Of a stretch of DNA of 64,000 bases, positions 19,259 through 29,800 are shown in pieces. The DNA is from an uncultured Acetatifactor sp. (GTDB lineage Bacteria; Bacillota; Clostridia; Lachnospirales; Lachnospiraceae). The position numbers and the translations under genes were made by a program. The stretch is from positions 18,011 through 82,010 of the forward strand of contig CAJUGL010000001.1 in NCBI GenBank assembly GCA_910586515.1, read 5' to 3'. The number at the start of each line of letters is the position of its first letter. The stretch's first letter is position 1. The notes beneath the pieces were generated by a model that ran no database searches, was not told the origin of the DNA, and saw only the letters and a program-made list of their open reading frames with translations.

Positions 19259-21101
19259 ATGCTGAAGATTTTCAAGTATCTGGCGGAATCCAAATGGTCT
19301 GTTCTGGCGATTATTGCACTTCTGGTGGTGCAGGCCTACTGTGATCTGGCGCTGCCCCAGTACACTGCGAATATAGTGGACGTGGGCATCGGGCAGAAGG
19401 GGATTGAAAGCGCAGTGCCTGAGCGGATGCGGGAATCCACTTACAGAACACTGGAGAGTCTGCTGACCCAGGAGGAGAGGGAACTGATGGCATCTGCTTA
19501 TGAACAGGCGGCAGACGGCAGCTATGTTTTCTGCGGGGATAAACAGGCGGAGGAGGCTTTGGACGAAAGCATGGGCATACCGCTCCTCATTGTTTCCATG
19601 ACGGAATCCGGAGTCGGGATGCCTGACATGGGAATGGGCGAAAATGCCGCAGGGGAGCTTACGGATGAGCAGATTCTCGGGCTGCGCAGGCAGGTTTCGG
19701 AGAGTCTGGGGGATACCGGTACAGATGGTGGTGGTGATGATGCTGCGGATGGTGGTGTATGCGCCCATCATCGGTATAGGCGGCGTGGTGAAGGTCATGG
19801 GTACAAGGACGGGCATGGGATGGATCATCGTGGTGGCGGTTGCCCTGATCATGGCTCTGGTGGCTGTGCTGATGGCAGTGGCCATGCCCAAATTCAAAAA
19901 GATGCAGACACTGGTGGACCGTCTGAACCTGGTATCCAGGGAGATTCTCACCGGCGTATCCGTCATCCGCGCCTTCAGCAGGGAAAAATTCGAGGAAGAG
20001 CGGTTTGACCGGGCAAACAGGGATCTGATGCAGACGCAGCTGTTTACAAACAGGGTGATGAACGTGATGATGCCTGTGATGATGCTGATCATGAACGGCA
20101 TCAGCGTTATGATCGTATGGTTCGGCGCAAAAGGAATTGACATGGGCAATCTGATGGTGGGAGATATGCTGGCGTTTATTACCTATACCATGCAGATTGT
20201 CATGTCCTTCCTGATGCTGACCATGATATCCGTGATGCTGCCCAGGGCCGGAGTGGCGGCAGGGCGTATCCAGGAGGTCATAGGCACAAATGCAGGCGTT
20301 ACGGATAAGGAGGCGGTTCAGGATGAGAGACTTGGACAGGCCCGGGGCGTGGTGGCCTTTGAGGATGTGTCTTTCCGGTATCCGGGGGCGGACGAGGATG
20401 CCCTGGAGCATCTGGATTTTACCGCCGGACCCGGGGAGACTACGGCCATCATCGGCAGCACCGGATGCGGAAAATCCACTTTGCTGAATCTGATTCCCAG
20501 GTTTTATGATGTGACGGCAGGCCGTATAACCATAGACGGTGTGGATATCCGGGATCTGTCCCAGCATAAGCTCCGGAGTCTCCTGGGCTATGTGCCCCAG
20601 AAGGCGGTTCTGTTTTCCGGGGACATTTCGTCCAATCTGAAGTTCGGCGGGCCGGATATCAGCGACAGCCGGATGAAGGAGGCGGCGGAAATTGCCCAGG
20701 CCACGGAATTTATAGAGAGTAAGCCGGAGGGATTTGACAGCGAGATAGCCCAGGGAGGCACAAATGTGTCCGGCGGACAGAAGCAGAGGCTGTCCATTGC
20801 CAGGGCCATAGCCAAGGCGCCCCGGATTTTCCTGTTTGACGACAGTTTCTCTGCATTGGATTACAAGACGGATGTGACACTCAGAAAGGCTCTGCGGGAG
20901 AAAACCGGAGATGCCACGGTGATTATTGTGGCGCAGCGAATCAGCACGATTCTCCATGCGGACCAGATTATCGTTCTGGATGAGGGACGGATTGCCGGGA
21001 AGGGCACCCACAGTCAGCTGCTGCGGGAATGTGAGGCTTACCGGGAAATCGCCAGGTCACAGCTGTCGGAGACGGAACTGGAGGGAGGTGCTGCGGTATG
21101 A
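19259..21101 (+). pseudogene. ABC exporter subunit (heterodimer type) with internal deletion and frame change
   Basis: A good ribosome site (GGAAGGAGAG) and ATG start a normal exporter N-terminus (MLKIFKYLAESKW, TM1, then ANIVDVGIGQKGIE). This frame runs to about SESLGDTG near nt 19725. The gene then continues in another frame with VVVMMLRMVVYAPIIGIGGV, the third-to-fourth helix region, and a complete ATPase (Walker A GSTGCGKST, signature NVSGGQ, Walker B FLFDDS). The TM2-TM3 and first cytoplasmic loop part, expected between these segments in relatives, is absent. So there is an out-of-frame deletion, not just a frameshift. The partner gene downstream is intact and overlaps by ATGA. Confidence 0.82.
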
Positions 21102-22999
21102 GCGAGAAGAACAGAAGGCAGGGCGGTCCCAGGCCCCATGGTCCCCACGGGGGCATGATGCCGGGAGAGAAGGCAAAGGATTTCAAGGGTACATTTGCAA
21201 AGCTCCTGAGGTATATGGGCAGGTATAAGCTGGCTCTGATTGCCGTCATGATATTTGCTGCGGGCAGCACGGTTTTTACGATTATAGGGCCGAAGGTACT
21301 GGCCAAAGCCACCACGGAACTGTTCAACGGCATGATGGCCAAGTTTGCGGGCACTGGAGGAATCGACTTCGGACGGATCGGACAGATTCTGATTCTGCTG
21401 CTGGCCTTATACGGGGTAAGCGCCCTGCTTTCCTTCGTACAGGGGCTGGTGATGACGGAGGTTTCCCAGAAGCTCTGCTACAGGTTCCGCAGGGAGATTT
21501 CGGAGAAGATCAACAGAATGCCCATGGCTTATTTTGAATCCAGGACAGTGGGAGAGATCCTGTCCCGGATTACCAATGATGTGGATACACTGGGACAGAG
21601 CCTGGGACAGAGCATTACCACGCTGATTACCTCCGTGGCTTCCATTGTGGGTATTCTGATTATGATGCTGTCCATCAGTCCCCTGATGACGCTGATCGCT
21701 TTGGTGATTCTGCCTGTGTCGGGAGGACTGATCGGCGTGGTGATCAAGCACTCCCAGAAGTTTTTCGTTGACCAGCAGAACTATCTGGGCAAGATAAACG
21801 GCCAGATCGAGGAGGTGTACAGCGGCCAGAATATCATCAAGGCCTTCAACAGGGAGGATGCAGTCCTGGAGGAGTTCGGAGAGACTAACCGGGTTCTGTA
21901 TCAGAGCGCCTGGAAATCCCAGTTTATCTCCGGTATGATGCAGCCCATTATGATGTTTGTGGGAAATCTGGGCTATGTGGCTGTGGCAGTCAGCGGCAGT
22001 ATGCTGGCTATAAAAGGCGTCATTGAAGTGGGGGAAATTCAGGCCTTTATTCAGTATGTGAAGAATTTTACACAGCCAATTACCCAGGTGGCCCAGGTAT
22101 CCAATATGTTCCAGTCCACGGCCGCGGCTGCGGAGCGGGTCTTTGAGTTTCTGGAGGAGCCGGAGGAGGATGTAACGGCGGAAAAGACAGATTCACCGAA
22201 ATCGGCGGACTCCGGGGAGACAGTATCCGGCACAGCGGACGCCTGTTCCTCAGAGAAAAAGCAGGGCGCAGTCTCCTTTGAACATGTGAAATTCGGCTAT
22301 CAGCCGGATAAGGTAATCATCCATGATTTCAGCTGTGAGGTGAAGCCCGGGCAGACAGTGGCCATAGTAGGACCCACAGGCGCAGGCAAGACCACCATGG
22401 TAAAGCTGCTTATGCGGTTTTATGATGTGAACAGCGGAGCTATACGGGTGGACGGACAGGATGTAAGGAATTTCAACCGCAGTGAGCTCAGGGAGAATTT
22501 CGGCATGGTGCTGCAGGATACCTGGCTGTTCCATGGGACTATTATGGATAATATCCGCTATGGGAGACTGGAGGCCACGGACGAGGAGGTAATTGCTGCG
22601 GCTAAGGCGGCCCATGTCCACAGGTTCATCCAGACTCTTCCCGGAGGGTATCAGATGGAACTGGGGGAGGACGCGTCCAATGTATCCCAGGGCCAGAAGC
22701 AGCTGCTCACCATTGCCAGGGCCATTCTGGCGGACAATCCAATCCTTATCCTTGACGAGGCCACCAGTTCCGTGGACACCAGGACGGAGATCCGGATCCA
22801 GAAGGCCATGAATAACCTGATGAAGGGGCGAACCAGTTTCGTCATCGCCCACAGGCTGTCCACCATCCGGGATGCGGATGTGATCCTGGTCATGAAGGAC
22901 GGAGATATCGTGGAGCAGGGAAGCCATGACCGGCTGATGGAGCAGGGCGGATTTTATGCGGAGCTGTATAATGCACAGTTTGAAGGGCAGTCAGCTTAG
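21098..22999 (+). CDS. ABC exporter subunit, TMD-ATPase half-transporter
   Basis: This 633-aa half-transporter has a Gly/His/Pro-rich N-terminus, six membrane helices (about residues 45-340) and an ATPase: Walker A GPTGAGKTT, Q-loop LQDTW, signature NVSQGQ, Walker B ILILDEATSS and H-loop AHR. A Ser/Asp/Glu-rich linker (about 355-385) joins the two parts. It resembles the second partner of heterodimeric multidrug exporters such as BmrCD or YheIH. Its partner just upstream is broken, so it must act as a homodimer, pair with another subunit, or be non-functional. ATGA overlap shows translational coupling. Confidence 0.92.
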   Translation: MSEKNRRQGGPRPHGPHGGMMPGEKAKDFKGTFAKLLRYMGRYKLALIAVMIFAAGSTVFTIIGPKVLAKATTELFNGMMAKFAGTGGIDFGRIGQILILLLALYGVSALLSFVQGLVMTEVSQKLCYRFRREISEKINRMPMAYFESRTVGEILSRITNDVDTLGQSLGQSITTLITSVASIVGILIMMLSISPLMTLIALVILPVSGGLIGVVIKHSQKFFVDQQNYLGKINGQIEEVYSGQNIIKAFNREDAVLEEFGETNRVLYQSAWKSQFISGMMQPIMMFVGNLGYVAVAVSGSMLAIKGVIEVGEIQAFIQYVKNFTQPITQVAQVSNMFQSTAAAAERVFEFLEEPEEDVTAEKTDSPKSADSGETVSGTADACSSEKKQGAVSFEHVKFGYQPDKVIIHDFSCEVKPGQTVAIVGPTGAGKTTMVKLLMRFYDVNSGAIRVDGQDVRNFNRSELRENFGMVLQDTWLFHGTIMDNIRYGRLEATDEEVIAAAKAAHVHRFIQTLPGGYQMELGEDASNVSQGQKQLLTIARAILADNPILILDEATSSVDTRTEIRIQKAMNNLMKGRTSFVIAHRLSTIRDADVILVMKDGDIVEQGSHDRLMEQGGFYAELYNAQFEGQSA

Positions 23000-23021
23000 G
23001 GAGAGAGAATCTATACTTTTT

Positions 23022-23054
23022 ACAGCCATCCTGAATACAGGGTGGCTGTTTTTT
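23022..23054 (+). terminator. Intrinsic terminator after the ABC exporter
   Basis: ACAGCCATCCTG and CAGGGTGGCTGT form a 12-bp stem with one G-T pair and an AATA loop, followed by a T-tract. Confidence 0.85.
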
Positions 23055-23200
23055 GAATTTTTAGCGGAAATTGTGTGGCAATGTCGACATGATTGTGGTA
23101 TCATTTTACTGGGAATGGAGAAGAGTCGCAGCAGTTTGTACAGGGCACGGCAGGCTGCATGGGGGAGAATGTGATCAAGAAGGAAGAGAATGGAAGGCAG

Positions 23201-23659
23201 ATGAAAAAAAGAATTCGGGAGACAACTGCGCTTCGCCTTACGATAGAGCGGGAGAAGCTGACAAGAGATGAGAAGAATATTCAGAAGATCTTTAAGGTGC
23301 TGGAGGATTGCGCGATTCCGTGCGAATGTCTGGTGATTGATGCCGATGAACTTTCTTTTGCCATCCGGGAATCGGAGCGGGAGAAAATAGGGCGGCTTAT
23401 GGTGATGCTGGGCCAGCAATTGGATGAGATCAGCATTTCCGTAAACGGAGAGGTTACGCTGCTGTATGTGGAAAATGAACATATGACCTGTCGGGGAATC
23501 GGTATGATTGACAGCAGTCTCAGTTTACAGAATATTGATATTCTGATGCAGCGTTATTTCAGGAGTAAGGATCGTTTTGTGATCGGTGTTCCGGCGGAAG
23601 CGGCAAAGCAGGCCGTGGGGATTATCCAGGAGATTATCGATTCTGATTATCTCCTGTGA
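23201..23659 (+). CDS. ACT-domain-like regulatory protein
   Basis: The 152-aa product resembles the paired ACT domains found at the C-terminus of aspartate kinases: a first unit around IFKVLEDCAIPCECLVID and SISVNGEVTLLYVENE, and a second around GMIDSSLSLQNIDILMQRYF. ACT domains bind amino acids and act as sensors. No catalytic domain is attached. The ATG at 23201 has AAGG only 3 nt upstream; the GTG at 23171 with GGGGGAG before it is an alternative start. The kinase gene that follows begins at most about 70 bp later, so the two are probably co-transcribed. Confidence 0.6.
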   Translation: MKKRIRETTALRLTIEREKLTRDEKNIQKIFKVLEDCAIPCECLVIDADELSFAIRESEREKIGRLMVMLGQQLDEISISVNGEVTLLYVENEHMTCRGIGMIDSSLSLQNIDILMQRYFRSKDRFVIGVPAEAAKQAVGIIQEIIDSDYLL

Positions 23660-23727
23660 GAGGCCGGGGGAGCGTTTCCGGCCTGGACAGACGCAATGGC
23701 GGCGGGAAAAGGGAGCCGGCAGAAAGA

Positions 23728-26700
23728 ATGACATTGAAGGGGGAGGACCGGAGTTTGAAGAGTAAAAATAAAAGGGTAATCTGGAAGAAATTACCCAGGA
23801 ATATGCGCTACAGTATTACTGCGTTGGTTATGTTTATCTTTGTAATCATGCTCTGCACCAATGTATTGCGCAGCTCTCTGGTGGAAAACACGAATAAAAT
23901 GGGGCTGACGCTGGTGGAAAATTATTCCACGGCGGAAGAAAGCAATATGCGTGCCTGTGAATCCATATTGACAATCGGCGTCAACTATATCAAGGAGAGG
24001 GAAGGAGACGATATTTCCGTCGAAGAGCTGAAGGAAGGTCTTTATCCATTTATGAATGGATTAACGGAACTTTATGGGGGAGAAAACGTTCAGTTTTACG
24101 GAAGAGCCATGGGCTGGCCGGAAATGCTCTCCAATAATCCTGAGATTGAAGCTCTGGAGGATTATGATGTCACGGAGAGAGACTATTATAAGGGAGCGAT
24201 GGCTGCAGAGGGGGATATTTATATATCTCCTGCCTATATTGATGTGACAACCGGTCTGCCGGTGGTTACCATGTGTAAGGCCATCCCCGAGACGGGGAGT
24301 TTTCTGGCCATAGATATCATGTTTTCCTTTTTCGAGATGAACAACGAGAATCTGACTCTGCCCAGACAAGCTTCCTATTATCTTCTGGGCAGGGAGGGGA
24401 CTTTGCTCTATTACAAGACCTACATGAATCATGAGTACGAAGTGTATCAGGAGCTGGTAAACGGCTTTATGGAACAGATAGACCCGGAACAGGATAACCA
24501 GGTGCTGGAAAATGCCATTGCCGCGGACGGCGTCACCCGCAACGTCTATTTTCACCATATGAGCAACGGCTGGACCGCCATTTTGACCATACCCGAAAAG
24601 GAGATTCTTTCAGGGGTAGATACCTTTAATTACATAAGCCTGGTGGTGGTCGCCCTGGGTATGGCGCTGCTGATTTTTCAGGCAGTGAGGGATTACCGGC
24701 AGGAAAGGCGGAATCAGGTATTGGCGGAGGAGCGTGACAGGATGGCCGGCCGCAACAGGATATATCAGAATGCCATGAACGGCACGGCACGGGCCTATCG
24801 GGCGATTTACTATGTTGACGTATTGAGCGGAAAATATGAGATGCTCTATCCCTACCGCGGCAAGGAGGGGGAGTACGGTGATTATAATACGGAATTTGTT
24901 TCCAGCCGTTTTGAGCTGGGTATCGTTGCGGAGGAGCACAGGGAGCAGATACAGGAATTCCTTGATCTGTCCAATATACTGAAGGCGCTTGAGGCGGAAG
25001 ATCATATCGAGCTGCAATATAAGCGGATGAGAGAGGAAGGGGACTATGAGTGGTGTTCGGCCGTTATCACTGTGGCGGAGACGGAGGAAAACAGACCGGT
25101 GGCCGTCACGCTGACCATACGCAGCATCGATGAGATTATCCACAGGGAAGAGGAACAGAAGGAAATGCTGGCGCTTGCCGCGGAACGCGCGGAGGCTGCG
25201 AATATGGCAAAGAGTGATTTCCTTTCCAGGATGAGTCATGATATCCGCACGCCCATGAACGCGATATTGGGAATGACGGCAGTAGCCGGTATGCACATTG
25301 ACGAGAAAGAGCGGGTTATAGATGCTTTGGATAAGATCACCGTTTCCGGCAGACATCTGCTGGGATTGATCAACGAAGTTCTGGATATGAGCCGGATTGA
25401 GAGCGGAAAAGTCAGTCTTACGGAGAGCGCCTTTAATCTGTCAGATACGATAGACAGCCTGCTGACGGTCTTTCATTCACAGGTGGAGGCTAAGGAATTG
25501 TCTCTTCAGGTCAATATCAGGAGGCTGGAGCATGAGGATGTGGTGGGAGATGAGCAGAGGCTGCAGCAGATCTTTATGAATATCATGGGGAATGCCATCA
25601 AGTTCACTCCTCGGGGCGGCAGAATCGGTATAGATATAGAAGAGAAAGTTTCTCATACGCCGGGCAGCGGATATTACGAATTTACCTTTGAAGATTCGGG
25701 AATAGGCATGGAAAAGGACTATATAGATAAAATCTTTGAACCCTTTTCCCGGGCGGCAGATTCCCGTACCGGCAAAATCGAGGGTACGGGTCTGGGGATG
25801 AGCATTGCGGTGAACATTGCCCGGATGATGAACGGCGATATCAAGGTAGAGAGTACGTTGGGGCAGGGATCACGCTTTACGGTGAGAGTTTATCTGAAGC
25901 TGAACGATATAACGCAGGCGGATATAGAGGCTTTTTCCGCTCTTCCCGTGCTTGTGGTTGACGATGAGGAGGCAGCCTGTGAGAGCGCCTGTGAAATTCT
26001 GCGCAGCCTGAAGATGGAAGCTGAGTATGTGCTTGACGGAGACTGCGCCGTGAAACGCATCGCGGAGGTGCACGCAGAAGGGGCGGATTTTGCGGCCGTG
26101 CTGTTGGATTGGCATATGCCGGGTAAGGACGGTCTGGAGACGGCCAAGGCGATCCGAAGTGTAGTGAGAAACGATATTCCGATTATCATTCTTTCGGCTT
26201 ATGATTGGTCTGATATTGAGAGGGTTGCCCTGGAGGCAGGCATTAATTCCTTTATCGAAAAGCCTCTGTTTAAGTCAAAACTCATCAGAGTGCTGAAGGA
26301 TGTTTTGGGATTAGGCGGAGACAGGCCGGCAACAGCCCTTGAAGCTTTCCAGCAGCAGGATTTTTCCGGCAAACGGGTTTTGCTGGTGGAGGATAACGAG
26401 ATCAATATTGAGGTTGCTGCAGAGCTGCTGGATGTGGTGGGAATTCAGGTGGAACAGGCATTGAACGGGCGGTTGGCGCTGAACGATGTGTTGGAAAAAG
26501 AGCCTGGCTATTATGATCTGATTTTCATGGACATTCAGATGCCGGTGATGAACGGATACGCCGCAACCAGGGCTATTCGCGGCTCAGGCAGAACCGATTT
26601 GGAGAAGATTCCCATCATAGCAATGACTGCGGACGCCTTTGCGGACGATATCAGGAAGGCTGAGGAGGCAGGAATGAATGCCCATATTTCCAAACCTGTG

Positions 26701-26748
26701 GATATTGAAAAGCTGGAGGCTGTTCTGCATACCTGGATTAAACGATAG
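23728..26748 (+). CDS. Membrane hybrid sensor histidine kinase with two receiver domains
   Basis: This is a phosphorelay protein. TM1 is near residues 28-48, an extracellular dCache-like sensor follows to about 300, and TM2 lies near 300-320. A PAS-like cytoplasmic stretch leads to HisKA with the phospho-accepting His in FLSRMSHDIRTPMNAILG (about 502). The ATPase domain has the N-box GNAIKFTPRGG, DSGIGM and GTGLGMSI. Two receiver domains end the protein: VLVVDDEE with LLDWHMPG, and VLLVEDNE with FMDIQMPVMNG, each with a phospho-Asp. No response regulator with a DNA-binding output lies beside it. A TTG at 23755 with GGGGGAGG in front is a possible alternative start. Confidence 0.93.
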   Translation: MTLKGEDRSLKSKNKRVIWKKLPRNMRYSITALVMFIFVIMLCTNVLRSSLVENTNKMGLTLVENYSTAEESNMRACESILTIGVNYIKEREGDDISVEELKEGLYPFMNGLTELYGGENVQFYGRAMGWPEMLSNNPEIEALEDYDVTERDYYKGAMAAEGDIYISPAYIDVTTGLPVVTMCKAIPETGSFLAIDIMFSFFEMNNENLTLPRQASYYLLGREGTLLYYKTYMNHEYEVYQELVNGFMEQIDPEQDNQVLENAIAADGVTRNVYFHHMSNGWTAILTIPEKEILSGVDTFNYISLVVVALGMALLIFQAVRDYRQERRNQVLAEERDRMAGRNRIYQNAMNGTARAYRAIYYVDVLSGKYEMLYPYRGKEGEYGDYNTEFVSSRFELGIVAEEHREQIQEFLDLSNILKALEAEDHIELQYKRMREEGDYEWCSAVITVAETEENRPVAVTLTIRSIDEIIHREEEQKEMLALAAERAEAANMAKSDFLSRMSHDIRTPMNAILGMTAVAGMHIDEKERVIDALDKITVSGRHLLGLINEVLDMSRIESGKVSLTESAFNLSDTIDSLLTVFHSQVEAKELSLQVNIRRLEHEDVVGDEQRLQQIFMNIMGNAIKFTPRGGRIGIDIEEKVSHTPGSGYYEFTFEDSGIGMEKDYIDKIFEPFSRAADSRTGKIEGTGLGMSIAVNIARMMNGDIKVESTLGQGSRFTVRVYLKLNDITQADIEAFSALPVLVVDDEEAACESACEILRSLKMEAEYVLDGDCAVKRIAEVHAEGADFAAVLLDWHMPGKDGLETAKAIRSVVRNDIPIIILSAYDWSDIERVALEAGINSFIEKPLFKSKLIRVLKDVLGLGGDRPATALEAFQQQDFSGKRVLLVEDNEINIEVAAELLDVVGIQVEQALNGRLALNDVLEKEPGYYDLIFMDIQMPVMNGYAATRAIRGSGRTDLEKIPIIAMTADAFADDIRKAEEAGMNAHISKPVDIEKLEAVLHTWIKR

Positions 26749-26784
26749 TCAACTTATCAATTGTGAAAAAGGCAGCAGAGTGGA

Positions 26785-26815
26785 TTCTCGTAACAGTTCA
26801 GCGCTGACTGTTACG
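26785..26815 (+). repeat. Palindromic repeat fragment related to the MITE at 60782-60923
   Basis: CGTAACAGT and its inverse frame a CAGCGCTG core, making a near-perfect palindrome at 26789-26815. ATTCTCGTAACAGTTCAGCG here also occurs at the right end of the element at 60782-60923. It looks like a shortened or solo end of the same repeat family. Confidence 0.6.
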
Positions 26816-26853
26816 AAAAAAAGAGCTTCGGGATACTTCCGAAGCTCTTTTTT
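26816..26853. terminator. Bidirectional terminator between the histidine kinase and GT39 genes
   Basis: AAGAGCTTCGG and CCGAAGCTCTT form an 11-bp stem with an A-tract on the left and a T-tract on the right. It would end transcripts from both convergent genes. Confidence 0.85.
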
Positions 26854-26881
26854 CGGTATTTTATTTATTGTCTGACAGGCA

Positions 26882-29800
26882 CTACTTCGCTGTCAGAACC
26901 CAGCTGCTGAACCACCGCAGGTATTTTTGCACATAGGCGGCTTCCACAGGCTGACCCGAGAGCACTGGGTAGAACAGGAGAAACAGGGCAACCACGACTG
27001 CGCCGTAAACGACTGCGAATCCCAGAAAGGCCCGTCTGGAAACCTTTTCCTGCAGCTGTCGGAAGCTGTACATGATCATCAGGACGACAAATACAACGCT
27101 GGGAAAGTAATGGTAAATAAAGGTGCTGCGGGTTACGAACATCCATGGCAGATACTGAGCCATATAGCCGACAACCAAAAATGCGGCGGTTTTGTCTTTC
27201 TTTTTAGCCCACAGGTAAATCGTATAAAGGAAGGCGGGAATGCCTGCCCACCATACTGCCGGGTTGCCGAAGGAACTGATTCCCTCCCGGATTCCTCCTG
27301 CGTCCTGCTGTCCCGTGACAATACGGGAATAGTACCAGATAGGCCGCTTCACCACAGGCCATTCATACCAGTAAGAGGAGAAGATATGGGTGGACTCCAG
27401 GTTGCTGTGATAATCAAACATTGTCTGCTGGTTGTAGAGCATCCTGCCGATCAGTCCTCTGTCCGAGTAGTCTCGGAAAGGCAGATAGGAGAGCAGGTAG
27501 ATCAGGCCGGGCAGTACAACGAAAAAGATCACACAGAAACAGATGGTCCGCTTTGTATAGGGGACAAAGTTTTCTGCCACATGGCGGTGGGAGATGCCGT
27601 TGGTGCAGCCCGAAAGGTCTTCCTTCGCATAAAGGTACTCACGGTATCTTCTGTACAGAAGGGAGAAGAAAATCACCGCAAGGCCGCATCCGGCGTACAC
27701 GCCCGTCCATTTAGCGGCAATGCCCAGTCCCATGCAGATACCGCACGCGCCCAGGGGAAGCCAGGTTTTCTTCAGGGCGGTGTCATAGAAGCTCAGGCAG
27801 CAGTATCTATACATAAAGTAGTACATCAATATCACGAAAAAGGTGATGTAAACGTCAATAGTGGCTATTCTGGTCTGGGAAAAATGCATAAAATCAAAAG
27901 TAAATAAAATACAGGCCAGAGCGGCAGTCGCCGTATTTTTCGATATCTGTCTGGCAAACAGATAGATCAGCGGCACCATGAAGATACCGAAAAGCGTGCC
28001 TACAATACGCCATCCGAAAGGATTCATCCCGAAGACGGCCACGCCCAGGGAGATCAGTATTTTCCCCAGAGGCGGATGGGTATTCTCGTAGGTGGTAAGT
28101 CCGTGGAGGAACTCGTAGGCAGTACGTCCGTGGTAAATCTCATCGAAATACATACCGTTCCGGAATGTGGCCGTCTCCGGATAAAGGTTTGACTCATCGA
28201 AAAGATTCGGATAATCTCCGGCATTCACCGGGGTGATCACATTTCTGGCATCATCCAGAAAAACCAGCTCGATCAGGGAGGCGGTGGGTTCCTGTAAGGT
28301 AAGCTTAATCAGAGGAGTTCCGGAATTAAGAGCCGCATCCTGCCAGCTGAAGACATTGTTCAGCGTGATGTTCTCATAAACTGTCCAGGAATCAGCCGGA
28401 TTGTTTTTTCCTTCCAGCGAGAATACTCTGCCATGCCAGGGCGCTATATAATAGGAAAGCAGAGTGGGAACGCTGTCTCCGAAATCAAGCTCTATGGACT
28501 GGCCCTGGCTCATGTCATAGCTTGTGGAAGGAGCGACGCGGTCCCCCAGATCGCGCAGGGCGAAAACACTGTAGACGGCGGTTATGACAATCATGCACAG
28601 GATGTCCGCTTTCTTCAGACTTACCCTTTTTCGGGAGGGGCTGGGGGCGGCTCCGGTTATGCGGAACAGTCCGTCGGAAGCCTGTCCTTCCGGAACGGAA
28701 GTCTCTTCCCATGTAACGGTACAAGCCCCCTGTCCCCTGTAGAGCCGATAGGTGATATAGTACAAAAGTCCCGTACATGCCAGCATGCCCGCGGAAACCA
28801 GCAGAAGAAAGGGGGTTTTTGCGCTGTAATTTTTAGGGTCATAAAAAAACAGAATGTGCGCCGTATTGTAAAAATGCATGACGGAAAAGCTGCCGTAGCA
28901 CAGAAAAGTGAGCCCTGACGGCTTGTACACATAGGACAGCAGCAAAAGCAGCAGTCCGGGATACATATATCGTTCATGCATCCGCACGGAGAACATGAAG
29001 ATACTGAGTATCAGCAGGGCGGCGAGGAAGGGATATTTTTCATTATCCCCGCGGTTTCGAAAGCTCAGGAAGAGCACGAAAACTACGGTGAGCACAATGG
29101 CCGCCATGCCGTACGCCTGATAGGGGATGCCCAGAAAGGTATTGTCCTGGCTGACCCAGTTTAATCCCAGAAATCCCCAGAAGTTATAGGCATTGATGGC
29201 GGCATAAGGATAGGATCCCACCGTAGTGAAATACTGTTTAAAGACATTTTCCAACCCGAACGGAAGACACAGGATAATGCCGGCCAGAGCCACGGACACA
29301 CATTGCAGAGCGTTGCGCGCAAATGCTCTGAGGGAGGAAACATGGTCAATAAAACCGGCCAGGATGACCGGACCGAAAATGAGTGTCTGAGGTTTTATCA
29401 GCACACCGATACCAAAGGCGATATAGGCGGGATACATTCTTCCCTGTACCAGGCACAGGCACATATATACCACAGCCAGCGTAAACACGGAGTCAACCTG
29501 TCCCCATACGGAGGAATTCAGGATCACTGCAGGATTGAGCAGGTATGCCGCACAGAGAAAAAACGCCTGGTTTTCCGAACATTTTTTAGCGGCTTCCCGA
29601 TATAAAAGCAGGCCGCAGGCCATGTCGCAGATAATGGCGGGAATTTTTAATAAAACCAGGTGTGGCGCGGAATAATATTCTATGCCGAATAGCTTCCGCA
29701 CTGCGCCCAATACCCACAATACGTACATGTATCCCGGCGGATAATCCGTAAAAAAATCCGGCGAATAGAAGCCGGAAGGGCCTACCTGGAAGATTCTGTC

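Noticed and set aside
19659..21011. 450-codon minus-strand frame opposite the ABC pseudogene
   Set aside because: His/Gln-rich shadow of coding sequence on the other strand; the plus-strand ABC motifs are clear.
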